From the NCBI RefSeq assembly GCF_020832205.1, contig NZ_JAFIFD010000038.1, forward strand, positions 62,001-126,000: DNA of 64,000 nt. The letters run 5' to 3'. The notes below the pieces were generated by a model. It ran no database searches. It was not told the origin of the DNA and was given only the letters and a program-made list of their open reading frames with translations. A program made the position numbers and the translations under genes. Positions within the stretch are counted from its first letter, which is position 1. Every line of letters begins with the position of its first letter. This DNA is from Exiguobacterium sp. (GTDB lineage: Bacteria; Bacillota; Bacilli; Exiguobacteriales; Exiguobacteriaceae). Below are positions 15,700 to 24,248 of the stretch, piece by piece.

Positions 15700-17079
15700 A
15701 TGCGACATCCATTGTCAGTGCGTGAACGGCAGTTTAAACGAATCGAGGCGTTGTACCGAATCGTTTTCGAGAAACCGGCCCGTTTCATCGCGACTGGTTT
15801 TTTACTCACGATTTTTGTCGGTGCGACGCTGTTGTATATGCCGTTCGCACAAAGTGAGCCGGTGTCTTGGATCGACTGTCTCTTCATTGCGACATCGGCC
15901 GGGACGGTGACGGGTCTGTCGACCATCGATATCGGGACGTCGTTCACGACGTTTGGAGAAATCGTCATCGTCGCTTTGATTCAAATCGGCGGACTCGGGT
16001 TCATGACGATCGCGCTCATGCTTTTGAGCGTGCTCGGGAAGAAAATCGGCTTGAAGCAACGGATTTTGCTGCAAGAATCCCTCAATCTATCGGGTCCGGG
16101 CGGAACGGTTCGGCTCGTTCGAAACATCGTCTTCACGACGGTCATCGTCCAGTTCCTCGGGATGTGTTTTTTGACGTTCGAGTTATATGGAACAGGGCGT
16201 TACTCGTTTGGGGAAGCGCTCTACTATGGATTTTTCCATGCCGTGTCCGCATTCAACAACGCGGGTTTCTCCTTATGGCCCGACAGTCTCATGCAGTTCG
16301 AGCAAAACACGTCCGTTATCATCACGATCGCCATGCTCATCATGATTGGCGGGCTCGGCTTCACGACGATTGCCGATGCGACCGAGGCGAGACGCTGGAA
16401 ACGGCTAGCGCTCCACTCGAAGATTATGATCGCGTCGCTCGTCGTCATCAACGGGATTGCCTGGTTTGCACTTATGTTATTTGAATGGGTGTCGATTGAA
16501 GGCGCACTATACGGACGACCGCTTAACGAAGCGCTGCATGCGACGTTCTTTCAGGCGGTGACGACGCGAACGGCCGGATTCAATACGATCGACATTGCGG
16601 CGATGGCACCGGTCTCGATCGGTCTCATCCTCATTCTTATGTACATCGGGGCTGGGGCCGCGTCGACAGGATCAGGGATTAAAGTGACGACCGTGGCTGT
16701 CATTTTGGCTGATATGTGGGCGTTTATCGTCGGTAAGAAAGAAACGGTCATCATGGAGCGCACGATCGATGTGTTTCAAATTAAAAAGGCGTATATGGTG
16801 GCCATCACGAGTTTCTTCTTTATTCTGTTCCTTACCGCATTGACGATTTTGACGAACGGCCATTTGCCGGCGACAGCGATCTTGTTCGAGGTCGTGTCCG
16901 CATTCGGGACGGTCGGCCTGTCGCTTGGAATCACGGCGGAGTTGAACAACAGCGGGAAAGAGCTCATCATGTTCATGATGCTCCTTGGCCGTGTCGGCTC
17001 ATTGACGATCCTCTTCACCGTGGCGAGACAATTGGACCGCAAGATTCGCTATCCGAAAGAAAAACTATTGATTGGATGA
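15700..17079 (+). CDS. TrkH/KtrB-family potassium uptake channel subunit
   Basis: A 459-residue membrane protein with four M1-P-M2 repeats. The pore-loop filter segments are visible in order: SAGTVTGLST, FNNAGFSLW, TRTAGFNTI and FGTVGLSLG. The size and N-terminus fit KtrB/KtrD of Bacillus. These proteins move potassium (often with sodium dependence) when a cytosolic RCK ring, KtrA or KtrC, is bound; no such gene lies nearby, as is usual for KtrD. The start is the ATG after GAAGGAG at 15700; the upstream in-frame codons of the ORF track lie on the promoter. Ktr systems are known c-di-AMP targets, but no riboswitch is seen here. Confidence 0.9.
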   Translation: MRHPLSVRERQFKRIEALYRIVFEKPARFIATGFLLTIFVGATLLYMPFAQSEPVSWIDCLFIATSAGTVTGLSTIDIGTSFTTFGEIVIVALIQIGGLGFMTIALMLLSVLGKKIGLKQRILLQESLNLSGPGGTVRLVRNIVFTTVIVQFLGMCFLTFELYGTGRYSFGEALYYGFFHAVSAFNNAGFSLWPDSLMQFEQNTSVIITIAMLIMIGGLGFTTIADATEARRWKRLALHSKIMIASLVVINGIAWFALMLFEWVSIEGALYGRPLNEALHATFFQAVTTRTAGFNTIDIAAMAPVSIGLILILMYIGAGAASTGSGIKVTTVAVILADMWAFIVGKKETVIMERTIDVFQIKKAYMVAITSFFFILFLTALTILTNGHLPATAILFEVVSAFGTVGLSLGITAELNNSGKELIMFMMLLGRVGSLTILFTVARQLDRKIRYPKEKLLIG

Positions 17080-17080
17080 C

Positions 17081-17107
17081 AAAAAGCCCTGATGATCAGG
17101 GCTTTTT
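17081..17107. terminator. Bidirectional terminator
   Basis: AAAAAGCCCTGA / TCAGGGCTTTTT hairpin between the convergent potassium channel and SDR genes. Confidence 0.9.
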
Positions 17108-18166
17108 GTGTGTGTCGTAATAGGCGACAACTTGTGGCAAGTAGTCTTTTAAATCGGGACAAATGATGCCGGTACCGTTTAATGCCCGCATCGTCTGGGT
17201 CGTGTCGAAATGGACTTGGTGCTTGAAGTAGTCGAGGAGTTCGCGAGGGACTCCGTAGCGTTCCGATAATTTGAGAGCCGAAAAACCGGCATCGGCGGCG
17301 ACGTGAGGAATCGTCCCGCGTGGAGGACGGTGGAACATCTCTTCATGAATCATGCGATACACTTCGCGCGCCCCATGCGGGAACGGGTCTGTCAGATGGA
17401 ACGTCCGGCCTAATCCAGCTGGTGCGTGCGCGAGATACGCCGTCGCCTCGACCACATAATCATACGGCACGAGGTTCACTTCGATATTTTGGCGTCCGAT
17501 GTACGGAAGCGGTGCGGCCTGGCGCAACTGGTCCATCAATTTCAAGACGAAATAGACACCATCGAATTTTTTCGTCTCGCCGGTCAGGCTATGACCGATG
17601 ACAATTCCCGGGCGGATCACGGTCACCGGCATCGACCCGAACTCGCGGGAGACGATCGCTTCGGCTTCATACTTCGTCGCCTCGTAATGGTTTTTGAAAG
17701 CGACGCGATGCCATAGTTCGTTCTCGTACACCGTTCCTTGCCGCCGTCCCGACACATAGGCGGTACTGAAATAGACGTACCGCTTCAAGTTCGGGGCGCG
17801 CTTCGCGAATGCCGTCATATGTTTCGTGCCGAGCAAGTTGATTCGATAACCGACCTCGTAAGGGATGCTCAAATCGTATGCGGCCGCCAAATGAAACACA
17901 TAATTCACGCTCCGCTCGATGACCGAGCGCATAATCGGGTCGAGGATGACTTCCGGGAGTGTGATGTCCGCCTCGACGAGGACGAGTTGCTCGTCTTGGA
18001 GTGACGTCGTCGCCAATAGCTCTTGTTTCAACGCGAGCGCTTCACCGTGTTGGTTCGGAAGATGAAGCGCGTAAATTGTGCCGATTTGACTCGGTAAAGA
18101 AGCGAGATGGGTGATCAGCTTCCCGGCGAGAAAGCCGGGGAATCCGGTAAAGACGTAATGGTTCAT
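17096..18166 (-). CDS. Extended SDR / NAD_binding_4 (thioester or acyl reductase-like) protein
   Basis: A 356-residue Rossmann protein. The NAD(P) loop is TGFPGFLAGKL at residue 6. The active-site region has the serine in YFSTAYVSG and the YEATKYEAE motif with the Tyr-x3-Lys pair. This pattern is typical of the male-sterility/NAD_binding_4 group, whose members reduce acyl thioesters or act as sugar epimerases; the substrate is unknown. The ORF-track start lies far inside the kinase gene; the ATG at 18166 after GGAGGAAACGAT is correct and overlaps the kinase stop as ATGA. An SDR coupled to a sensor kinase is unusual. Confidence 0.78.
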   Translation of the reverse strand: MNHYVFTGFPGFLAGKLITHLASLPSQIGTIYALHLPNQHGEALALKQELLATTSLQDEQLVLVEADITLPEVILDPIMRSVIERSVNYVFHLAAAYDLSIPYEVGYRINLLGTKHMTAFAKRAPNLKRYVYFSTAYVSGRRQGTVYENELWHRVAFKNHYEATKYEAEAIVSREFGSMPVTVIRPGIVIGHSLTGETKKFDGVYFVLKLMDQLRQAAPLPYIGRQNIEVNLVPYDYVVEATAYLAHAPAGLGRTFHLTDPFPHGAREVYRMIHEEMFHRPPRGTIPHVAADAGFSALKLSERYGVPRELLDYFKHQVHFDTTQTMRALNGTGIICPDLKDYLPQVVAYYDTHKKP

Positions 18167-20337
18167 ATCGTTTCCTCCGCTAAGTCGAGCGTGAATGTGA
18201 ACGTCGATCCGACACCGACCGTCGATTCGACTTCGATGCTGCCGCCATGTGATTCGATGATTTCTTTGCAAATCGAGAGCCCGAGCCCAGTCCCGCCGAT
18301 TTGACGAGTATCGGAATTATCGACGCGATAGAACTTCTTGAACAATTCCTCGAACGCATGCTCCGGAATCCCGATGCCGAAGTCTTGAATCGAGACGTGG
18401 GCTTGGTTGTGCTCCCGACGGACTCGGACTTCGACTTCTCGGTGGTTCGGTGAGTACTTGATGGCGTTCGAGAGCAAATTGATGAGCACTTGTTCAATCC
18501 GGTCTTGATCGGCGACGAGCGGGAGCGGTTCATCCGCGTCATCGAAATGAATCGAATGGTCGTTCGTCTCCCGGAAACGTTCAACGACGTCTCGGACGAG
18601 TTCGTTCAAGACGAAATGATTTTGTTTATACTCTTGATTGCCGTCTTCCATTCGTTGAATGTCGAGGAAGTCGTTCAGCAAATCGGTCAACCGCTTCGCC
18701 TCTTTCGCCATCGTCTTCAAATAGCGCTCCCGCTTGTCGGGAGTCAGTTCACGGTTGAGCATGAGCTCGATATAACCGGACAAGGAAGACAGCGGCGTCC
18801 GCAGTTCGTGTGAGACGGGGCTGACGAGTTCGTTCTTGATTTGATCCATCCGTTCTTCTTCGGTCCGGTTGCGAAAAACGAAAAGGAAGCCGCTATCGAC
18901 ACCGATCTGTCGCTTCGTGTCCATGCCGGTCGCGTACATCTCGTAATATTGCTCGTCTCGGTCGTTCGGTTGCGGGATGGAGAAGCGCATCGAGACTTCT
19001 CGAGCCGACCCGTCAAGCAACAGGTCGATTTTCTTCAACATCTCGGTCCGGTCACGGGGACGGAACGTCGTGAGGAGCGGGATACGCTCTTGGATCTTGT
19101 TAGGAGCGATTCCAGGCAAGTCGAGGAGCCGGCGCGCGTGAACGTTCATAAACAGGACGCTCCCGTTCGACTCCGTCAAGACGAACGCCTCGTTCGACGC
19201 CTGGAGAATGGACTGAATGATATCGCGTTGACGGGCGATGGCATTCTTTTCGCGTTCGAGCATGCGCTCGACTTTTTTCCGGTCGCTAATATCGCGCATG
19301 ACGGCGACACGGAGCGTCTGGCCTTGGTACGTTACTTCTTTCGGATAGACTTCCATCTCGAGGAACGTACCGTCCTCGCGGCGCCCGATTACTTCATAAG
19401 GTGTCTGGATGTGGTTGCGGATCCGGCGCAAAACGTCGGCCCGGTAACCTTCCGCGATGAACTCGATCGTTTGGCGCCCGACCATCTCTTCAGCCGGGAT
19501 CCGGAAGATCGTCTCGGCAGCCTTGTTGGCGTCAAGAATCGTGCCGTCCTCATGGAACAAGACGGCCTCGATGACCGATTCGGCGAACATGCGATAACGT
19601 TGTTCTTTATGCAACAGTTCGCCTTTTAAGGCGATCTCTGGGCTGACGTCGAAGACGAAAAAGAAGAAGCCGATAATGCGCGCCTGTTCGTAGACAGGAT
19701 GCATGAACAGCTTACCGACGAAGTGGGTCCGGTCTTTTCGTTGGAACTTCCATTCTCGGTCCCCGCGATCGAGCGCGACGCGCAACATTTGTTCGAACGA
19801 CAAGAGACGTTCGGTCTCATCTTGGTAGTGGGTTCGTTTTTCGCTCAATTCGCGCGATTCGAAAAGCGCGAACGGCGTCATCTCATAGAGCACTTCATGG
19901 GGCGCGTAACCGAACAGTTCGGTCGCGCCTTTATTGAATCGATTGATGAGCAAGTTCGCATCGGTCATGATCATCGCCATGTCGAGCTCGGTGTGCATCA
20001 TCGCCTCAAAAGCGTTGTGTTGGACCGTGACCCGCGTGTCGAGCGGGAGCGGTTCAATCGAGAGGATATAGACGTCCCCGTTCGGGATCGCATGGATGCG
20101 GATTGTCGGCATCTCATAGGTCCATGGAAGTCCTTGCTCCATTCGGCGGGACAGTTCCATCGTGATCGGGGACTGATTGACCATATGAAACACGTTGGAA
20201 CGTGTCTGTAAGTCTTCTGGGAACTGCTCTAAAAACGGACGGTTCGCTTGAACGATGGTGCCGTCAGTCTGAATCAAGGCGACACCGTAAGGCAAGGCAT
20301 GCAACAGGTCGTTCTGGAGATGCACTCTTTTCTCCAT
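18163..20337 (-). CDS. Multi-PAS sensor histidine kinase, cytosolic
   Basis: A 724-residue kinase with no transmembrane helix. I count four PAS or PAS-like domains (about 5-105, 120-230, 245-360 and 370-485), then HisKA with H510 in VSHELRTPLSSLSGY and a HATPase domain with NLLSNAIKYS, DFGIGI and GTGLGLSICKE. Two PAC-type segments (DRKKVERML; VMRDISD) support the PAS reading. Such proteins sense redox, light or small ligands in the cytosol, and no response regulator gene adjoins it. The ATG at 20337 follows AGGAGGG by 11 bases. The downstream SDR gene starts within its stop codon. Confidence 0.88.
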   Translation of the reverse strand: MEKRVHLQNDLLHALPYGVALIQTDGTIVQANRPFLEQFPEDLQTRSNVFHMVNQSPITMELSRRMEQGLPWTYEMPTIRIHAIPNGDVYILSIEPLPLDTRVTVQHNAFEAMMHTELDMAMIMTDANLLINRFNKGATELFGYAPHEVLYEMTPFALFESRELSEKRTHYQDETERLLSFEQMLRVALDRGDREWKFQRKDRTHFVGKLFMHPVYEQARIIGFFFFVFDVSPEIALKGELLHKEQRYRMFAESVIEAVLFHEDGTILDANKAAETIFRIPAEEMVGRQTIEFIAEGYRADVLRRIRNHIQTPYEVIGRREDGTFLEMEVYPKEVTYQGQTLRVAVMRDISDRKKVERMLEREKNAIARQRDIIQSILQASNEAFVLTESNGSVLFMNVHARRLLDLPGIAPNKIQERIPLLTTFRPRDRTEMLKKIDLLLDGSAREVSMRFSIPQPNDRDEQYYEMYATGMDTKRQIGVDSGFLFVFRNRTEEERMDQIKNELVSPVSHELRTPLSSLSGYIELMLNRELTPDKRERYLKTMAKEAKRLTDLLNDFLDIQRMEDGNQEYKQNHFVLNELVRDVVERFRETNDHSIHFDDADEPLPLVADQDRIEQVLINLLSNAIKYSPNHREVEVRVRREHNQAHVSIQDFGIGIPEHAFEELFKKFYRVDNSDTRQIGGTGLGLSICKEIIESHGGSIEVESTVGVGSTFTFTLDLAEETI

Positions 20338-20458
20338 CAACGGGTGATCCCTCCTTCTGTAAATCAAACGGGTACATCTTCATTACATTCGACAGATGTG
20401 CCTTTGTTTTCCTGCCTTCAGACGGTAAAGTAATAGTGAACAAATGATGGAGAGGACG

Positions 20459-20959
20459 ATGGATGTGAAAGGATTGGGGTTTAGTCTAGTGCTCGCGCTC
20501 GGACTGTGGTGGTGGGACGCGCCGTTCTGGACCGTTATCACGGCTGTCGCGCTCGGGCTCGCTTGGCTCGTGTGGCGAAAACGACTTTCGACGATCGATC
20601 GGATCGACCGGATGGAAGGGCGTGAGTTCGAACTGTTTTTAGAAGACGTGTTCACCGAACTCGGCTACACGGTCACCGTCACGCCGGCGTCACGCGACTT
20701 TGGGGCCGACTTGTTGCTCGAGACACCGGAAGGATGGTCGATCGCGGTACAGGCGAAGCGTTACGGAAAAGTCGTCGGTCTCGAAGCGGTCCAGCAAGTA
20801 GCGGCGGCTGTCCCGTATTACGGAGTGAACGAAGGATGGGTCGTGACGAACTCGTCATACACGGACAGCGCGTACGAATTGGCCGAGCCAAATCAAGTTC
20901 GTCTGATTGCAAGATCGGAGCTTGAACAGCTGTTGAAAGAAGCCGGTTTTAAGCGGTAA
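20459..20959 (+). CDS. Membrane-anchored Mrr-type restriction endonuclease-like protein
   Basis: A 166-residue protein with an N-terminal hydrophobic hairpin (about residues 5-42: SLVLALGLWWWDAPFWTVIT, AVALGLAWLVW) followed by a PD-(D/E)XK fold of the Mrr_cat family. Catalytic residues are visible: an acidic helix GREFELFLEDVF, the aspartate in DFGADLLLE, and the QAKRY motif. Family members cut modified DNA or act as DNA-end nucleases; the membrane-anchored form is of unknown role. The ORF track begins 15 bases upstream, inside the ribosome binding site GGAGAGG; the ATG at 20459 is preferred. It is divergent from the PAS kinase. Confidence 0.75.
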   Translation: MDVKGLGFSLVLALGLWWWDAPFWTVITAVALGLAWLVWRKRLSTIDRIDRMEGREFELFLEDVFTELGYTVTVTPASRDFGADLLLETPEGWSIAVQAKRYGKVVGLEAVQQVAAAVPYYGVNEGWVVTNSSYTDSAYELAEPNQVRLIARSELEQLLKEAGFKR

Positions 20960-21175
20960 TGACGCGTGTTTTCACATGTTTGACAAGATGACGGATTGTG
21001 TCGAAGAAAAAGGGGTTGTCTTTTTGTTCAAACGGTGCAATAATCATCTTCGTCATATGAAATATGTAGTAGTTGAATAGAGAGATTCGGCTGCTAGAAA
21101 CTTTTTGGGGTTTCACAGAATGCCCAACCGGACAAATAGAAAAATCGTGGTTGGAACGTATTAGGAGGAAAAGCG

Positions 21176-21655
21176 GTGCGCAAATTAATTTATGTAAAAG
21201 GTTGCGTCTTTACGCAAGGCGAGGCGACCATTTATGACGAGACGAACGATGCGATCGGTTCTGTTCACCGCGACGCGGAAGGCAGTGTCCAAGTGCACAA
21301 CTTGTCTGGTCGACAAATCGCTCACGGGAAGTATATCCCGAATTGCCAAAAGTGGGTTGTCATGAACCACGATGGACAGGCGATCGGTCAATTGAAAGAC
21401 AAATTCTCGTTATTCGGGAAAAAGTGTGAGTACAACGTCTATGAACGCGGACTCTTTACGATTCAATACGATGTCGAGCGCTACAAGTTCAGTGTACGCG
21501 ACAAGGCAGGGAAGCTCGTGGCGGAACTTCGCCGTCAAGAAGACGACTCTTTCTGTTTGACGAAAGAAGCCGATCAGCTTTCGATGTTCGAACTCTTGTC
21601 GGTATTGAAAACGTTGAGTGTGAAGTCACGGATGCCGCTCGCGGTCTCTGTTTAA
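21176..21655 (+). CDS. Hypothetical protein with a repeating beta pattern (possible tubby/LURP-like fold)
   Basis: I cannot name this 159-residue soluble protein. It is made of short beta-strand repeats (ATIYDETNDAIGSV, VVMNHDGQAIGQL, FSVRDKAGKLVAEL) with polar turns of the form D-x-x-G. This is reminiscent of the tubby-like or LURP-one/scramblase barrel (weak, by eye). The start is GTG, 7 bases after AGGAGG. The 216-base gap upstream holds no recognisable gene or promoter that I trust. It ends at its own terminator. Confidence 0.6.
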   Translation: MRKLIYVKGCVFTQGEATIYDETNDAIGSVHRDAEGSVQVHNLSGRQIAHGKYIPNCQKWVVMNHDGQAIGQLKDKFSLFGKKCEYNVYERGLFTIQYDVERYKFSVRDKAGKLVAELRRQEDDSFCLTKEADQLSMFELLSVLKTLSVKSRMPLAVSV

Positions 21656-21666
21656 TCGATATGACG

Positions 21667-21694
21667 AACACCAGTCACAACGACTGGTGTTTTC
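21667..21694 (+). terminator. Terminator of the 159-residue hypothetical gene
   Basis: AACACCAGTC / GACTGGTGTT hairpin followed by TTCTT. Confidence 0.75.
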
Positions 21695-21701
21695 TTATAC
21701 A

Positions 21702-21730
21702 CAAAAACCGCTCCATCAAATGAAGCGGTT
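21702..21730 (-). terminator. Terminator of the DUF1836 gene
   Basis: Minus-strand AACCGCTTCAT / ATGGAGCGGTT followed by TTTGT; the stop codon lies in the loop region. Confidence 0.75.
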
Positions 21731-22339
21731 CAAATAATGTTTTGCCTCGAGTTCGAGCGTCGTGACACGATGGGCGTATAGACAGAGCTTCAACACATGG
21801 ACGATGTTCGGGTGCGTATGGCCCATCTTCTCGATGGAACGCTTGGCACGTGTGTCGAGCAAATCGATCGGACTCGTCGATTTCGCATATTCCGCGTACA
21901 ACCGGTAAAAGTCAATCGGCGAGATGAGGTCGTCTTCGTCACGGTCCGGGTTGTTGAAGATGAGCGCAAGCAGTGAACTCGTCTCTTCAAGAGAGAACAA
22001 GTGCTTCAAATCATCGAGCAAATAGATAATCGCGGCTTGTTGCAACGAATATTTTTTGCCGACCCGGGGGACGCCGATGATTTTCCGGACTTCTCGTTTC
22101 GTCCAGTTTTGAATCGTCGTCGCGGATAAATGTTCGCCCGTCAAGGTGTTCGCTAAAGCGACGATTTGGTTGATGGACAGTCCGTTCTTTTCAATATGAA
22201 ACAAATGGATTTTACGAAGTTCTTTCGGGAAGTGTTCACGCACTTCTTCCGGAAACAGGGCGATGGCCCGATCGACGTCGCCAACTTGCATGTAATGCAG
22301 GCAGTCCGCCAAAGTTTGAATTGAAGTTGCGTCGCGCAT
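21716..22339 (-). CDS. DUF1836 domain protein (MerR-like helix-turn-helix)
   Basis: A 207-residue protein of the DUF1836 family. The core at about 55-110 (SINQIVALANTLTGEHLSATTIQNWTKREV...) has the layout of a MerR-type helix-turn-helix, and the remainder is helical with the typical YSLQQAAIIYLLDDLK segment. DNA binding is inferred from family architecture; targets are unknown. The ATG follows AAAGGGTGG. It is a single-gene unit with its own terminator, divergent from the polyprenol kinase-like gene. Confidence 0.78.
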   Translation of the reverse strand: MRDATSIQTLADCLHYMQVGDVDRAIALFPEEVREHFPKELRKIHLFHIEKNGLSINQIVALANTLTGEHLSATTIQNWTKREVRKIIGVPRVGKKYSLQQAAIIYLLDDLKHLFSLEETSSLLALIFNNPDRDEDDLISPIDFYRLYAEYAKSTSPIDLLDTRAKRSIEKMGHTHPNIVHVLKLCLYAHRVTTLELEAKHYLNRFI

Positions 22340-22487
22340 ACAGCCACCCTTTCTATAGTCGGCTTCGATCGCCGTCTATACAGTCATTTGACCTCATTCT
22401 ACCAAATGTTTGAAAAGGAAGCTAGGTTCTGGCCCGATTAAGGTATAATGTAAACGTATAAATTATGTAGCTAAAGGTGGTCTACCG

Positions 22488-23138
22488 ATGAATGAATGGG
22501 TCAGCTCCATCCTGTCCATCGTCATAGTCCTAGTATTCCTCGTCGGGCTCGAACAAGTCGGCAAGCGTCTAGGATGGACGGATGAAACAATTCGTAAAAG
22601 TGTACATATCGCGGTCGGACATTGGGCGTTGCTCGCTGTCTGGTTGATGGAGACATGGTACGTCGCCGCTGTTCCGCTCGTCTTCTTCACGTTCGCGAAC
22701 GCATTTCTTCTTTATAAAAGTCCGTCGCCGGTCCATCAAACCGAGCGGAAGTCGTTCGGCACGGTCTATTATCCGATCGCGCTGCTCGTGATCTTATTTT
22801 TCTTTTTTGAGACAGAACCGCTCGCCTTCTTGGCCGGGTCGCTCGTCTTGGCGTGGGGAGATGGATTGGCCGCCCTCGTCGGACGAAAGTATGGGACAGT
22901 GACGTACGACTTGTATGGGCAGAAACGTTCGTTCCAAGGCAGCATGGCCATGTTCCTCAGCTCCTATGCCGTGCTCTTTTTATTGTTTTTGTGGGATGAT
23001 GTTCCGCTATGGCAAGTGGTAACATATGGGTTTATCATTTCCATCATCGCTACACTGACAGAAGCGATTTCTTATCGAGATTGGGACAATCTAACAATTC
23101 CTATCGTAGTAGCGGTCGCAACATCATTATTGTTATAA
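22488..23138 (+). CDS. Diacylglycerol/polyprenol kinase family protein (phytol/dolichol kinase-like)
   Basis: A 216-residue polytopic membrane protein with six or seven hydrophobic helices. The CTP-transferase/dolichol kinase signature is visible as IRKSVHIAVGHW near residue 36 and WGDGLAALVGRKYG at about 123, with RSFQGSMAMF following. Family members phosphorylate isoprenoid alcohols (dolichol, phytol) or diacylglycerol using CTP or ATP; the lipid used here is unknown. AAAGGTGG precedes the ATG, and a TATAAT box sits at about 22445 with a poor -35. No terminator is seen before murB, but murB has a good promoter of its own. Confidence 0.8.
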   Translation: MNEWVSSILSIVIVLVFLVGLEQVGKRLGWTDETIRKSVHIAVGHWALLAVWLMETWYVAAVPLVFFTFANAFLLYKSPSPVHQTERKSFGTVYYPIALLVILFFFFETEPLAFLAGSLVLAWGDGLAALVGRKYGTVTYDLYGQKRSFQGSMAMFLSSYAVLFLLFLWDDVPLWQVVTYGFIISIIATLTEAISYRDWDNLTIPIVVAVATSLLL

Positions 23139-23169
23139 ACCTTTTCGTTCATTGTAAAGAAAACGTTGC

Positions 23170-23198
23170 TTGTCACTTCTGTCAAACATTTGTATACT
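23170..23198 (+). promoter_or_regulatory. Sigma-A type promoter of murB
   Basis: TTGTCA, 17 bases, TATACT. Confidence 0.7.
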
Positions 23199-23284
23199 GT
23201 GTTTCGTACTGAAACCATTCAGCGACGTGCCCGGACGAGTCCGAAGCACCGATAAAAATAGAACGTAAAGGATTGAGTGAACGC

Positions 23285-24205
23285 ATGAGCTTTTTAGACC
23301 AATTAGTAACGATCATCCCGGCCGATCGCGTCAAACAAGACGAGCCTTTATCGGCACACACGTATACAAAGCTCGGCGGCAACGCCGATTATTTCGTAGC
23401 TCCGCACACGTATGAAGAAGTACAGGCGGTGCTCGAGCTCGCACACCGCGAGCAAGTCCCGTTCATGATTCTCGGATTCGGATCGAATTTGATTGTTCGT
23501 GACGGTGGCCTCCGAGGGATCGTGTTGAACTTGAATGAGTTGAAGACGATTCGCCGGGAAGGTGATCGCGTGATCGCTCAAGCGGGTGCCGCCATCATCG
23601 ATGTGTCGCGTCAGGCGCTCACGGAAGAGTTGTCGGGCCTCGAGTTCGCTTGCGGCATTCCTGGAACGGTCGGCGGCGCAGTGTACATGAACGCTGGTGC
23701 TTACGGCGGCGAGACGAAAGACGTCATCTTGAACGCGGTCGTCTTGACGCCGGCAGGGGAACTCTTGACGCTCACGAAAGACGAGCTCGAGCTCGACTAT
23801 CGGTCGAGCCGGATTGCGACAGAAGGACTCATCGTGCTCGAGGCGACATTCGAACTAGAACCGCTCCCTTACGAAGAGATCAAAGCCGTGATGGACGACT
23901 TGACGTACAAACGTGAGTCGAAGCAACCGCTCGAATATCCATCGTGCGGGAGCGTCTTTAAACGGCCGCCGGGCTACTTCGCCGGGAAGTTGATTCAAGA
24001 TTGCGGTCTTCAAGGGAAGCGAATCGGCGGGGCGGAAGTGTCGCTCAAACACGCCGGCTTCATCGTCAACATCGCCGACGCGACGGCGACGGAGTACATC
24101 TCGCTCATCCGTCACGTTCAAGCGACGGTCAAAGAAAAGTTCCACGTTGAACTTGAACCTGAAGTAAAGATCATCGGTGAAGACATCGCCGTCGAGAACG
24201 CCTAA
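23285..24205 (+). CDS. murB: UDP-N-acetylenolpyruvoylglucosamine reductase
   Basis: FAD/NADPH enzyme that makes UDP-N-acetylmuramate for peptidoglycan synthesis. A 306-residue type II MurB. The FAD segment [14 protein letters not shown] and the [20 protein letters not shown] block are typical, and the proton-donating serine lies in [11 protein letters not shown]. An apparent TTG start in the ORF track touches AAAGGA; the ATG at 23285 (MSFLDQL) is 12 bases after it and is preferred. The gene stands alone, away from the division cluster, and its stop codon is inside the shared terminator stem with ald. Confidence 0.95.
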   Translation: MSFLDQLVTIIPADRVKQDEPLSAHTYTKLGGNADYFVAPHTYEEVQAVLELAHREQVPFMILGFGSNLIVRDGGLRGIVLNLNELKTIRREGDRVIAQAGAAIIDVSRQALTEELSGLEFACGIPGTVGGAVYMNAGAYGGETKDVILNAVVLTPAGELLTLTKDELELDYRSSRIATEGLIVLEATFELEPLPYEEIKAVMDDLTYKRESKQPLEYPSCGSVFKRPPGYFAGKLIQDCGLQGKRIGGAEVSLKHAGFIVNIADATATEYISLIRHVQATVKEKFHVELEPEVKIIGEDIAVENA

Positions 24206-24248
24206 ATAAAACGCCCGAACGGAATCAGCCGTTCGGGCGTTTTATTTA
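24203..24248. terminator. Bidirectional terminator containing both stop codons
   Basis: A 20-bp perfect stem (TAAATAAAACGCCCGAACGG and its complement) with a 6-base loop. The TAA stops of murB and of the convergent ald form its two ends. Confidence 0.95.

Noticed and set aside
18841-19629. 262-residue plus-strand ORF
   Set aside because: Antisense to the PAS kinase, Arg/Leu/Asp-rich composition typical of a complementary frame; shadow.
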